This document shows, piece after piece, positions 51,309 to 63,930 of a stretch of 64,000 bases of DNA. The notes below the pieces were generated by a model. That model was not told the DNA's origin. It saw only the letters and a list, made by a program, of their open reading frames with translations, and did not search any database. Origin of the DNA: Hyalella azteca (Eukaryota; Arthropoda; Malacostraca; Amphipoda; Hyalellidae); NCBI RefSeq assembly GCF_000764305.2, contig NW_025944084.1:186001-250000 (forward strand), written 5' to 3'. A program made the translations under genes and the position numbers. Within the stretch, counting starts at the first letter, position 1; each line of letters opens with the position of its first letter.

Positions 51309-53059
51309 ACACTAACTTTTTTTTTGCAACCCAGCCGCCCCCGAATTTTGCTAATATTACAAAGTTAGTATAGTCTCGGAGAAACGAACAGGTCTCTGAG
51401 AAAGGCCTCAAGCGTCTAACTTGTCAAGTCAAGTCAAGTATAGTGTAAATCTATTTTGTAGCCTTTACTATTTAGTAATTAGCTCATCGATGTCTTTTGG
51501 AGTCAGATCAAGCAAGAAATTATATTTGCGTGCCTGCTGGGATTGCGTACGGAAATTCGGTAGACCCTGCTCTGCATCATTACCAAATACCAAGATTCGA
51601 CGCGTCCTTTACTTTGGTGTGTGGGACATTACAGTTTATGAAGATGTCAGTTTGGGAATTAAGGATACTCTCGGAGTACACTGTCTATAAACTCTCTGTT
51701 TGGCTTTGTTCACGACAGCCTAACCTAGGCCTCTTATCGTCAATGTAGATTGTAGAAATACGATCTGCAATAATAGGATAGCTTATTACGCCTCGCCTTT
51801 TACTAGCTACCTAGTGCCTAGTATGCTATTATCGCTATAGCAGTGTATAGCTCAGGTGGTGCGCTAGTGGCAACTGGCAAACTCGTCATAGGCTGGGCCG
51901 CTGGGGCAGTGAGGCTCATGGCCTAATTATTAAAATGAGTTTAATTGCAAGTTGGGTTTGAACCAAATTGAAAGGCGTCATCTCTCAATATATTAAACAA
52001 TAATAAACATAACTATAAAATAGGGTATGTTTGAAGTTTGAGTAGGTAGCCTACCTACCTTTTGTTCCTTTGTTCCCTAATTTATAAATGAAGAAACTTG
52101 TGTATAATTTTCAGACCTACACCTAATGATTCTGATTAGACTGATTAGACAGAAGTACTGAAGTGAAAACATCTTTATCTTGCTGCCAGTGCCAGAGAGG
52201 CTGAGGTTACGGTATTAATCTGTTATTCTGTTTGAATCTGTATTCTGTACGTAACACCGTAACAGTACGTTGAATTTTGAAAGTTTTAGCTAGTTACTAG
52301 TTGATATCAGTTATTTGTTATGGCTCAAAGCCTCAAGGTTATTATGAACACCTGAACAGTAGATTGTGAATGATTGTACCTAGGAGCCAATAGCCATAAG
52401 TCTGCTTTGTTAGTATTGTTTGTAGACTCCGACTTTATGCAAGTGTGCAATCTAGCAAAAGTACAGTAAAATTGGACGTACTGGCTGTTAGGCAATACAG
52501 CAAAAGTACGTTAAAATTGGATGTACTTTGAACGGCAAGTGTTAAAAGTATTTCCGTCTGTTGATCCTTCAGGACCCTCATGCTTATCCATGAGTGACGT
52601 GCACAATTAACATTTAACAATCTTGGGAGTTGGGACCTTCACTGTGTTGCCTGGTGTAATGTTCATGCCGATTTCCAAAGCTGATTTCTGACAGCCTACA
52701 AACCTGTTTCTAGTTGCCTGGAATGTTTTTTTAAGGCAGAATGCTTTTTTTTAAGTGAACCACTAATTTTAGAATTCCACCAGCCTATACATGTCTTAGG
52801 CCATTAAGTCTTAATGGCCTAAATGGATGGAGACAATTAATGAATAAGTTGACAGAATATATAATTTCAAAAATTTGAAAAAAATTTTAATTTAAAAAAT
52901 ATGAAAAAACAATTTTATCTTCTACAAATCTTATAATCAATATTCAACACACTTTTACCTGTCCATGTCCAATTCACAATTGATCTGAAATTTTACACAT
53001 GCGCTAAGTTGGAGATAATGCATGAATCAATTGACACATTTAAAAATTTTGAGAATATA

Positions 53060-53305
53060 CAGTGTGGGGAAGTAAATATTCGTACACTTGAAAAATCGTA
53101 TTTTAATGTATGTAAGTACACAAACTTAACAGGAAAAGTGATTTAAATTATGAATAGAGACGCATAGTATTCAAAAATACTATCAAAAGAAATTAAATCT
53201 CAATGCAACAAAAAAAATTTAAATCACTTTTCCTGTTAAGTTTGTGTACTTACATACATTAAAATACGATTTTTCAAGTGTACAAATATTTATTTCCCCC
53301 CACTG
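53060..53305. mobile_element. Tc1/mariner-type MITE with long TIRs
   Basis: It is flanked by TA on both sides. The termini are CAGTGTGGGGAAGTAAATAT and ATATTTATTTCCCCCCACTG, and arms of about 90 bp include TACACAAACTTAACAGGAAA and its complement. The 246-bp element has no coding capacity. Confidence 0.9.
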
Positions 53306-54931
53306 TATATATTGTTTCATATATTAATATCAAAAAAATTTAAAAATCAATTTTTTTTAATATAAAGTGATTTTTAAATGCATAGTTTATAGTTTTTAAG
53401 TATTAACTATTAACGGAACTGAACCATATCTTTGAAGCATGATCAAAACTGCTTGTAGTCATCTTGTGGTTATCAAACCCTACGCCTGCAAATTGTAGTT
53501 CTGACAAGACAAGTACTTATTATATTGCTTACTCACTTTCACTAGTAATGAGACATTGACTGAGACTGATGAGTGGCATGTGGGCCAGTGACAAGGTTAG
53601 TGTCAAGTGATGTATCTCAGTTAGGTACTCAGTCTCTGCTCATTCTGCTTAGTGGTGACTTGTCTATCTCCTGCCATTGACAGGTTTCTAACAAACTTTA
53701 TTGACAAAAATATTATTGTCGGGTATCAGGTTCAACTATAACAAATATGTGTAGCTTTGGAATTGCTCGTATCAATCATTTTTTAGTCTGAATTCTTCAA
53801 TGAACTTCAATCCTGAATTAACTTCTAAAATTTCTAAATGCACTTGTTGTTCTCTGACTCCCCTCTATCATATTTTCCTCAATCCTTGTAAGTTGGATAG
53901 GTATATGTAAATATGTACATGTATATTTCCTAACCATATTTATTCATCTCTATCAGGCTTTATATGTGGAACTGACAGGTTAGAAAGGCCTTGCCTGGGC
54001 TGGATAATTCCTTTAATTTTGTAACCCAATCATTACAAATCTACTAATCATTCCTATAATTCCTAATCCAATTCTTAATATTAGAAGTTATTTATTCTAA
54101 TTATATATATTAAAATTGCTTCAAAACCTTTTTTTTTTCATCTATATAGTTAGGACTCTCTTTTATCTTACTGCAAGAAATGGAAAAAAACTATTTTGTA
54201 CCTTTTAAATTAAATTTATACTTAGCAATTGCAATATAGAATGTCAATTTCTTATCAAATCCTTCTCTTATTTTCTTCCAATACTTTCTTATTAATCTAC
54301 TTAGAATGAAATTTGAGATCCAGCATCCAGCCTATCCAGGTGATGTTGTGACACAACAAGTATTATTTATATGCACCAAAACAGATCCTTTATATATAGT
54401 ATATATATTTGCAGTGCCAGGCCTTAAACACACAAACTCACTAACTTTGACAAATATGTTTTAGATGTGATTATCAAGATAATATTTGCCTTTGTGTTTG
54501 TTTCAATCCATCTTTTGGCATCTCATAAGCTTTGTTTTATCTCTTGTGGATAATGTCATAAATTCTATGTTAAGCCAATAAGCCAACATCCCTTACTATT
54601 CTTCTCTTCAGTTTCTGGTTTACAAATTTAGTGCCAGAATGTGAAAAGTGTTTCCAATTAAGCTTTAGTTTACCTGCTCTTATTTTTGGTGGACTTTCTT
54701 TCTTACCTGTGAAGGCATTTGATTGTTGTTGCAGTTGTATATATAAATTCCTTACTCTGCTACGTACTGTTCAAAATTTCATGTCTGTAGAACATCTTTG
54801 ATGAATATTAATATTAAATACCACAAAATTCATTGAAATAAACATTTATTTTTTTACCAAACTTTCAGAGTGGCCTAATTTGATTAGATTTAGAGTATTG
54901 CATTTCTGTGTTGGGCTGACTTGTTTAAGAT

Positions 54932-57900
54932 ATGAGGATGGGGGAGACAGCTGCCATCAACTCACCTGTGGCATCCCTGGTGTTTCCTGTTATTGTGAAG
55001 TCAGTGCTTTCCAAGGTCTGTATTATAAGTTGTTCACTTTTTATTTCTCCTACTTCAGTGTTAATGATGAACATTGCCTAGTTTACAATCTTTAGATATT
55101 TTGGTACAGCTTTTTGTACTCTAACATTTGAATGTGTTTAATATCTATGTATTATGCTTTAATGATATTATACATGTATTGGTATTGTATATGTATGTTC
55201 ATATAATTATGAATGAGCTATGAGAAATAGAAAGGTTGATTATTCAAGTTATGTGTGCTGATATGCAGAATGGATGTATTTTTCTGCTGACATGCTCATA
55301 AAGCTCTTCTATATTTATGATACTGGGCTTCAAGCAGATGGACTAACCTAACCTGCAATCATCCATGAAGGATTAGGTGCAAGTGATTGTCATAGTAATC
55401 TATCACCTGTCAAGCTGTCATGTTACAGTTTAATCACATATACCTATATGAGTTTTTATTTAACTGCAGGTTGAACGTGACCATGGGTCAGCTGGACAGA
55501 GTCTGCGGGCTGTGTTGAGTAGAGCAGAAAGCAATAACCCTGGCTTGATGTATCAACTTATACATCAGTTGGCTGCCAGGGCTGGTCTGCCTCCACAGAA
55601 TGCTGCTCTCTATGCTGCCGTCCTCAGATTCCAGGCCAATGTCACTCCAACTGAGGATAGTGAGTTTCTGTCATCCACACTTTTGTGCGAGCATTCACTA
55701 TCCAAACATTAAATTCCATCGATGCAGTACCTAGAATCACTTCTTTACAGTTTACACTAAATGTTTTGCAGCCTTCTTTCTGCATTTAACTAGTAGTATA
55801 GTCAAATGGGGTAAGAAAGGACCAGCCCATGGCATGCATTCTAATTGCACTGAATTCAATTTGACAGAAGAATATGTTAGAACAATCATTGTCTGTCATT
55901 TCAGTGTTTGTTTCAACCCTCTTCTGCAAATAATGAATTTCTGGCTAATTTTTAAAGAAAACCTATGTAAAGAAGGGTCAGAAAATAGTTAACCCTGTTT
56001 GGGAAATAAGCTCTGTCTAAGGACAAAAAATTTTTTGGCCAGGTTTGTGGATGTAGGCAGGTAACCTCAAGTAATAGGCAACTATTTAGACATACTAGGC
56101 ATTCTTACCTGCTACCATCACTGCCTGACATGTATTCTAAAATGGTGTAAAAAAGGACCGGACATGGGGTAAGACGGGACCACTAAATGTTTCTGTTTTA
56201 CCACACAAATGGTCCTGTCTTACCCCACAAATGGTCCTCTATTACCCTACAGTTTATGAAAAATAGTTTTTAAATGAATATATAATTGTGTAGTACATGG
56301 AGTATTTTGGTCAAAATTTTTATCTTTTGCTATGGCTTGCCCCAAAAAAACGTGGGTCGGGCTGTACGTTCACCATCAAATTTCCAAAATTTAAGTGTTG
56401 TGTGCTTTTCGCTTTAATCATAAATCTGCCCGACACACGTTTTTTTGGGGCGAACCATAATTTATTTTCTACTTTTTAGTCCACAAGAAAAACGTGGTTT
56501 TTTAAAAAGTTTTTTTTTTAAGTATTTTATTTAATCTGTACAGAAAACTATGTTAGATGCAAAATGTCCGAGTTGTAGCTTAGAAGCCCATTGCATAACT
56601 ACACCTTGTGATAGGTTTAGGGTTTTTTAGTTATTCATGGTACCTATAGATGCTACAGGCTTGTTAGTGATTTTGGTCCTGTCTTACCCCATCTGACTAT
56701 ATGCTTTTAAAAATTTCAGTACGTATGGTATTCAATATTTTTTTTAGTCCTGTTGCTCCATTTCAAACCCATAGATTTGATTTTTCTGTCAAAAATCAGT
56801 CTATGTTGAAATCAGTCATGTGGCTTTGGAATCAAAAATTCAATACAAATTTAATAAAATTATTCAGCCCCAGGTAGAGTTTGAACTGTTTCTCCAAGTT
56901 TCTTCTAGGTTTAACTCGGCAATATACTTGTATAGGTACTCTTTTGACTGTAAGGTAATTTAAAGAATGAAGCATGCCTAGAAACCTGAATTACTTTGAT
57001 TGTTATGTTATGATCAGTTCATTTGTTGTTCTTTAGATATCATTATTCATTTACTATAGACAGTGGTTGTTTTTGCAGCTATTTTTAACTTGGAACGACT
57101 TTAAATGCTTTTCATGTTGCAGGTGAATACCGCATCACCAGAACCGAGGAACGCTTCCAGGAGCTCAACAAGAAGAGTGCCAGTCTGAAGAGAATACTGG
57201 CAAGAATACCTGATGAAATTACAGACAGAAAAACTTTCCTCGAGACAATCAAGTATATGATTATTTTAGTGAATGAAGTGCACAAAATTTTGTTATTTAA
57301 TAATTGCCTTGATGACTCACAGAATTTTGTATTATCAATAAATAGTACTTGAGATTACTTTGAGACGTAGACTTCTCATAGAGAAATAAATTTTGAAGGC
57401 TATAATTTCAAACATTTTAAATTTGTTAATTCGAAAATTTGACAGATGCAGCAACATTTGAAGTAATACATGATAAATTTTCTGTTTAGAATGCCTAAGC
57501 CCATATTTTGCAAATCATACTGCAGATTACGTAGTTAGCTCTTTTTAAAAATATATACCTATAACTCAGTATTCACTGCAGTGAGTGACAGAGAGCACAT
57601 TTTCTCGTCGATGAAAACTGAGGTCACGGACAGACGGACGGACAGACAGACAGACGGACATGGCGAGCACAATAGTGCATTTTTTTCCAGAAATGAGAAA
57701 ATGCGCTAAAAAGGGACTGTAGAATAAATTGGCCGAAAGAGTAATTAATCTTGCCAAATTAGAATATCACTGACATTAATTTTTGGCTGGTATTGGGTGG
57801 CATGAAGGGTTCCAAGTTCATCTATCATGCATAAATCATTGTGATATCATGAAAAAAATATTCCTCACATTTCCCAGAAAGCTAAAATTATTTAATTGAA

Positions 57901-59383
57901 AAAATTATTTTAATTAAAAAGTTGCCTTTTGTGCGTAATGTTGATCATCAAAACTCAATTTTTGCCAGCTTCTGCTCAGCCTGCAGTGCTAGTGCTTTTT
58001 TAGCTACAAATCACAGCCTCTGTGGCTACTTTTAAAAACCCCAAATCACAAGTGTTATGTCTACTGTAGCGAAGTAAAGAAAAATCAATGAGAATGAAAG
58101 GAAAGGTTTTGTAATAACATTACTGTCTGATAAAATCTAGAACGTGCTAATGTAATTCTACCTAATAATGTCACCATATTCACGCCTTAAAAATGTTAAC
58201 TGGAAACCATGTTGGGGAAAAATAGTTGGCAATAAGAAATGTTGTCTAACGCCATTTATAAAAGGCGTTTATATTTATAAAAAAGGAACACTGAATGGCG
58301 TGTGAGAGTTGAATGCTTTTAGCCTTATTGTTTTCACTTTATTTTCCGTTTTCAGTCTTCCTTGAATTTGGCTAGAGCTATTCCGTGCAGGGATAAATTG
58401 CTATCATTTGCTTGTCATATGTTGCTCTGTACATGCCGATCTTTGCGTATCTATGTTGAGAGAACTAACATAACCTGATTCACGAAGCGTGAGATGGCGC
58501 CACATGTTGTTAAATACAATAAAGCAGCACGGTTGCTTCAAACATTAAATTTCAGGAATGTTGAGACACTACCTAATATCTTAAACTGAAATTTTTCTGA
58601 TTGAACACGCAATTTTTGCAGGGAGATTGCGAGCGGCATCAAGAAGCTGCTGGACGCGGTGTCGAGCGTAGCCGAGTTCATACCAGGACCTCAGGGCAAG
58701 CAAGCGCTCGAGCAGAGGAAGAGAGACTTTGTTAAGCATAGCAAACGCTTCAGCAACACACTCAAGGAATACTTCAAGGAAGGACAGTGAGTTGCCTCCA
58801 GCTTTGATATTATCTTCGTCTAGATAATATCAGTAGCTATCGATGTAATTAATGTTCCGATTGGTTTCATATATTGCTATCCTTTTATAATATTTGTATG
58901 TGCATTGGCCTTCATTACCATTGCGCTGATTTTTAGTTGATAAACATTGTACAATCTGGTGAAAATTAGTAAATTATGAAGCAGCAATATTTGCCAGCCA
59001 TAACGAACTTTATATTACATTAATGGTTTTGGTTTTGTTTTCAAGTTTATTTGTGTCTTTAAATTCTGCATACAATTTACTGTTCAAACCACGAAGACTA
59101 ATCCGTCCTTGCCTGCAATACTTGATGTCTACCTGAACTGCGAGATTGATGATGCCACAAGGGGTTGTTTTGAGTCAACTCGCTACTATCAAAGCTTTCG
59201 CCTGCTATGAACGAATATTTTAGTAACTTCGCTATAGTTGAATTCTAAATGCAAATAGATTCCCCGTGCACTTGGTATTTTGATATATTATGTTACAGAG
59301 CAGAAGCTGTGTTCCTGAGTGCGGCGTGTCTCATCCACCAGACCAACCTCATCATGCTAACCGTCAAGGACAAGTGCGAGTAG
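54932..59383 (+). CDS. PDCD10: PDCD10 (CCM3) homologue, five exons, complete
   Basis: PDCD10 is an adaptor that dimerises with GCKIII kinases through its N-terminus. Its C-terminal FAT-homology domain serves STRIPAK and CCM complexes. Exons: 54932-55015, 55470-55659, 57123-57252, 58622-58786, 59299-59383. Phases close to 217 aa (human 212). An in-frame TAA just upstream fixes the start region; two Met codons (MRMGET) are close together, as in human. Hallmarks: LRAVLSRAESNNPGLMYQL, RFQELNKKSASLKRILARIP, DEITDRKTFLETIKEIASG, KRDFVKHSKRFSNTLKEYFK and LIHQTNLIMLTVKDKCE. These follow the human protein block by block. Introns 2 and 3 carry a TIR element and a GCGCATTTTCTC repeat. Confidence 0.96.
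55798..56701. mobile_element. TIR element with GGGGTAAGAAAGGACC ends, about 0.9 kb
   Basis: The left end ATAGTCAAATGGGGTAAGAA is matched by the right end complement ATAGTCAGATGGGGTAAGAC over about 28 bp. GGGGTAAGACGGGACC also recurs internally near 56164. A second inverted pair inside (CCCCAAAAAAACGTG near 56340 and CACGTTTTTTTGGGG near 56438) forms a foldback. It has no transposase and sits in PDCD10 intron 2. Confidence 0.75.
57550..57710 (-). repeat. Short interspersed GCGCATTTTCTC repeat, copy D (inverted)
   Basis: The complement of copies A-C: ATAACTCAGTATTCACTGCA at the left, a GGACAGACGGACGGACAGAC tract in the middle, and GAAATGAGAAAATGCGCTAA at the right. It lies in PDCD10 intron 3. 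Confidence 0.85.
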
Positions 59384-61197
59384 ACTTGATCCTGACACCA
59401 CAAGTTGCTCCCAACCCCAGCCGTGACGAATAACAAATTATTTCATTTTAATCACAGAACCGTCTATATAAAAGAAGCATCTGCAAAAATAAAAATGTTT
59501 AGTCAAAAAGCATCTGATAAAATTATAACAACAATACTTGATGCTACGGAAAAGTTGAACAGTGAACTTTAAAACTCATCAAATTCTATGCTGGAGTAAC
59601 TGAAGCTTTATGCCAATCATTTTCACACTTGAAGCTCTGTCTTAATTTCTTTTATCATGTTCTTGTTGCAAAACAATATCACGTCGTTTATAATGTTTAT
59701 CATGTCGTTGCAAAAAAAAAAATAATAATAAAAATAAACTTGGATCTGAACAGATTTTGTCTGTACGACCATCAGCAAAGTGCTTTGGGAAGCAAGGTCT
59801 TAGATACATGTTGTAGCATGTTTTGATCCCACATCTCCGAAGAGATTCACAGCTGAGTACATGGAAAACACGCATGTATACTAATGTTAGTTTTTTTTAT
59901 TTTTAGTCACATGTTGCATAACGATGTACTTGAAACATTGAAGCAGGAATCATACGTTGCTCTTTTTATTGTTAGATTAGTGTTTTTTCGTTCATTTTTG
60001 GGACGCCGACGTTGACTGATGTGCTGGCTCTTTTTTTGTCCTGCACAGTTAGATTGGGCAAGTCTTTAGTCTTGTGCTGCGGAGAATCCCTTAAATATGA
60101 ACAATAAAGGAGGGATAACCGCATTGTTGCGGATATATTAAATATTTCAAATGCATTAACCAGAAACATATTCTATTAATTAAGTTGTCTATGCGATGTA
60201 TATGTTTATATTTTAATGATTTTTATAGGCTTAGGTGAACCATAACTTATTCCGCAATGCTGATACAGCTTTTTTCCAAGTTATTAATTTTGTGGTGCCA
60301 AGAAGCATGCCCTGCAGCTGTGATCTCGGAATTCTAAGCGAGGTGATTTGCTCAGCCAAGAGCAACAAGTGTTAAGATAGTTTTATTTTATCTGCGTTTT
60401 TCACTGATAGATTTTTTTTTTCATTTTCATTTGCTACGATTGTTTATGTGCAATACCACTTTGATTATCAGTTGCTTTTTTTAACCGTGATTACAAAATG
60501 GTGTTAATGAAGCTATACCAAACATTCCTTCCTTAATTAGTAATCTGTAATCTTATTGATTTGTCTGTACTCCTGTTGATTCATTCAATGATGAGAACGA
60601 TTATCAATTATTAAATGTATGTATCGAATGCATCTGAATACTTGTATACTTTCCTTCATATTGGAGCACCACGTTCCTACGAACGTTTTAGATGATTTCA
60701 AATTTTTACCGCCTCTGCACAGTTGGAGCGTTTCGTGTTTTTTCTTCTCTGATGGGGCCGGGAGAACAAGACTGTGATTTTCCGTTGAGACCGAGCCAAC
60801 GCAAGCCATATTTTACCACATAATAAATTATTATACCTGTATATCAGGGCCGGCGACATTAGTTAATACATTTTTCATCACAGTCATGTCAACTCTTTAT
60901 ACAGGTTATATTATTTGGAATGTGAATCACCTTGTGGCTAAACAACTGTTTTGTTTTTGGTTAGTAAATTAAATGATCTTAATAATATTACACCGGTGAA
61001 TCAAGGTTTTAAAAAATTTAGTCTAAATTCATGGGTAATGCAATTTTAAAAACAAATGTAGCCTCTGATATGGTTTTTAAAACGGACAAAACTTGGTCTA
61101 GAATAAATATATATATGCAGAGGATAGATATATCGTCTCCAATGACTGCCAATGTATATATTTATTGAAAATAAATGCTGAACGAATATATTATACT
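59384..61197. other. PDCD10 3' flank and gap to the next gene
   Basis: AT-rich with no recognisable exon, repeat family or RNA gene. Part of it is presumably PDCD10 3' UTR. PDCD10 and the minus-strand gene at 61.2 kb converge on it. Confidence 0.45.
59488..59493 (+). promoter_or_regulatory. Candidate PDCD10 polyadenylation signal
   Basis: AATAAA lies 105 bases past the PDCD10 stop codon. It is the first canonical hexamer in the sense orientation. Others follow further on (around 59730 and 60105), so the true 3' end is uncertain. Confidence 0.4.
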
Positions 61198-62056
61198 ATT
61201 ATAATGGAAGCATAAATTCTGCTGATGAAGCCGAGTGCAAATACTGCGTGACCGCCAAATGCGGGATGAAGAAGCCTGCGATAATAACTGGGTTGGGGCG
61301 GCGCCAGTAGCGCAGTAGCTGACCACACACTGCAGATGCCTGTATTTCTTCACCTGCACAAACAAAACAACGTTCATAGGTTGATTAAAATGTTTTTCAT
61401 TTCTCTCGAAATGAACGGAATGAATGTCAGAGAGAATGATTGGCAGATTTATTGAGAGACGCATCGTAGTTGGCTCACATCATAGGCGATGAGAGAGTCC
61501 ATGGGGCAATTGTCGAGGACGCGCTGCACTACACTGCCTGCCGGCGTAGGTAGCGCTGGCGATCAGCGAGTCGATGCAAGCTTGGATGTGGAAGCTATAA
61601 TGCATCATCAAGCTGAGATGAAGATAAAAAGGTGCTTTAACTGATTAAATCTGAAGTATGAACCGAAAAATCGAGTATTGGAGATGATTTTTGCAGAAGT
61701 TGATGCAACAACATAGATATGTGTGGTGGTGGATGCATATCTCAGGAGAAAACTCGTGGTTCAACAAGCCCTGATTCTGAGCCAAAAAAGTCGATATTTT
61801 ATAATTTTATGCATCTCATCATTAATTAATTATGTACGCTTGAAAGTATCTTTATAACCCGGAATACTTACAAAACTCTGCTCCTGAGCAACACACTTGA
61901 GGAGTGTCTCAGCCTTGGTGTTGTACCCGCTGTCATGGAGCAGAGTAACGACGTCACAGTGGCCTGGTCCTCCCGGACCTCCTGGACCATGACGGCCTCC
62001 TGTGCCTCTGGGGCCAGTACTTCCCGCAGAAGTTCCTCCGATACCGTAGGCTGTTG
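61198..62056 (-). CDS. Probable 3' exons of an unrecognised gene, continuing beyond the right side
   Basis: An exon at about 61875-62056 has an AG acceptor, a GTAAGT donor and an open frame AYGIGGTSAGSTGPRG, then GHCDVVTLLHDSGYNTKAET, ending CVAQEQSF in phase 0. About 61470-61520 gives RVLDNCPMDSLIAYD before a GTGAGC donor. About 61198-61320 gives LLRYWRRPNPVIIAGFFIPH and ends SSAEFMLPL with TAA at 61198. With these acceptors all phases are 0, but several alternative acceptors exist, so boundaries are tentative. The middle stretch also reads FHIQACIDSLIASATYAG in another frame. The helical, hydrophobic C-terminus suggests a repeat-type or membrane-associated protein. I cannot name it. Confidence 0.4.
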
Positions 62057-62699
62057 GAGAACATTTTGAGGTGACAAAAAATATCAAATAATTTTATTTA
62101 TCATAATGAACCTTGTTCATTGAGTCATACTCATAGCAATTATACGAGTTTATTATAATTTTTATACGAGTACGTAACACAACACATTTTGATTCATAGT
62201 TTCAATTGGTGCGCCTGTAATTAATTCTACTGCAGCGAAGACCCAGATTGTAACTGTACTATGTATAATTTCGCGGACTCCAATATAAGGTTTGCAAGAA
62301 AATTTGTTCTGTTTTCCTTTCTGTCTTTTCGTATCTACACTCTATTAAAAATATATCACAACGAAAAATTACCACAGAGTGATAAAGAAATGAATATAGG
62401 TCTAAGCTTAAAAAATTCTATTTTCAATAACTAATCCTAAATCCAGTACTTACAAGGGTCAATAACAAACTTGAAGAGCAAACCACAAAATTAAGTGCAC
62501 ATTGAGCACACCTCAACCAAGTTAAAACGTACATTAACTAAGCGGGTTCACATACAGAAATTAATCATCTGACAGGCAACATACACATATATATTTGTTA
62601 CGCACTTTTAAATGGGAATCCAAAATAAAATGCACAACTTTGAATTCTATACTTCCCATACATTATAAATGATTATTTTCCGCTTGAAATCACAACCCA

Positions 62700-63590
62700 A
62701 CAGGCATTATCATGTTGAATCAATGTTAAAATAACGTACTTCGCGACGTTGAAATAACGTTGACTATTAGTCCAGAACGAAAAGTGGATAAACGTCATTT
62801 TTTTCAACGTCGTACACTTCGACGTTGTTTCAACGATGAAATTTCGTTGAATTCTAATGTTAAAGGTACGTTTATAAAAGGTTCTATTAGGTTTATATGT
62901 TCTAACATGAATGTCATAGTGTATGAGCACCGTAGTACAATGAGCTGCATTCATTATTTGCATAAATACTATTCACTACCCTATCTACAATTGTACCCTG
63001 CACACGCGGCCTGCAAGTAGTCACGGTATGTGCAAGAGTTTTTACACATTCCTCATCTTTAATTGTTCTTTATGTGAATAATAAAATAAATAAATGATAT
63101 CTATCTAATTTAGGCGAAGAAATGACTTCAATAAGTTATGATGTAGAAAGATAGGTCAAATTGCTATTAATCTCCCTTGCGACGCAAGGTCTAACGTGGT
63201 CTGGTGTGCGACGGTGAAGCGCGTGATCTGGCGGTGTCAGGTACGTGTGGGGGTTCCAATCCAGCAAAGATTGATAAGATTTATTCAAGGGAGAAGTAGA
63301 GGTAAGTGAATATAATGGTACCACATAACATTTATATGTATAATAAATGCCGCTCATTGTAATACGGTGCTAATATACTGTGACATTTACGATGGAGCAG
63401 GTTAGCCTGATAAAACGTTTATAAATGCGCTTTTAACGTCAGAATTCAAAGCGATTTAAACGTTGAAACAACGTCGAAATTTCTTGACGTTGAAAAATTG
63501 CGTTGCACGGTAATTTACCTTTCATTTTGAACTAATATTCAACGTCGCGAAGGACGTTGTTTCAGCGTTGATTCATCCTTACAGTGAACA
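62700..63590. mobile_element. Large inverted-repeat element with GACGTTGTTTCAACG motifs
   Basis: Arms of about 150 bp: left near 62710-62860 (TTCGCGACGTTGAAATAACG, TTCGACGTTGTTTCAACG) and right near 63435-63590 (the complements CAACGTCGCGAAGGACGTTG, CGTTGAAACAACGTCGAA). The spacer is about 570 bp. Short GACGTTG/CAACGTC units recur within the arms. No transposase is visible; it is probably a non-autonomous DNA transposon. Confidence 0.75.
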
Positions 63591-63747
63591 GTGCACACAT
63601 CCAAGAAAAAAGAACTGACGAATTTTGAAAAAAAAATAATTAGGTCCACTGAAAAATTTTTTGAGCGATAATTGAATAATTTCCTCAATAATAACAATTG
63701 TATGCGTTTCGACTCCCATTATTCGATTCTTAACATCGCAGAACATC

Positions 63748-63930
63748 TACAGTATTTTGTGGTCTAGAACTCGCAACTCACTGCTACAATTCTGCTGTGC
63801 TTAACCGCCCGGCCTCCTTGCCGATTCTGACCAGATACTGGCGCACAGAGCTGGGATCGAACCCGCGCCTCTCTGCGCCAATCTTGGTACTCTGAACTTT
63901 AACCACTGGGCCACCTTGCCTCACTTAATT
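63748..63930 (-). mobile_element. tRNA-derived SINE, inverted, best copy
   Basis: On the minus strand it reads GGTGGCCCAGTGGTTAAAGT, then GCGCGGGTTCGATCCCAGCT with a perfect B-box, GAGGCCGGGCGGTTAAGCAC and TAGCAGTGAGTTGCGAGTTC. It is the least diverged of the four copies. Confidence 0.9.

Larger units (their letters stand above)
47646..54931. other. Intergenic region between the unnamed gene and PDCD10
   Basis: It contains a SINE, a hairpin, the ORF1-ORF2 retroelement fusion, a Tc1-like MITE and AT-rich filler. Short open frames at 48076-48267 (minus) and 48352-48564 (plus) have protein-like composition but no recognised motif or supporting splice structure. Nothing is seen in 51450-53050 or 53310-54900. 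Confidence 0.5.

Noticed and set aside
3658..63930. tRNA genes suggested by the GGTTCGATCCC boxes
   Set aside because: The sequences do not close a cloverleaf with a normal acceptor stem and occur as a repeated family with a shared 3' body; they are SINEs.
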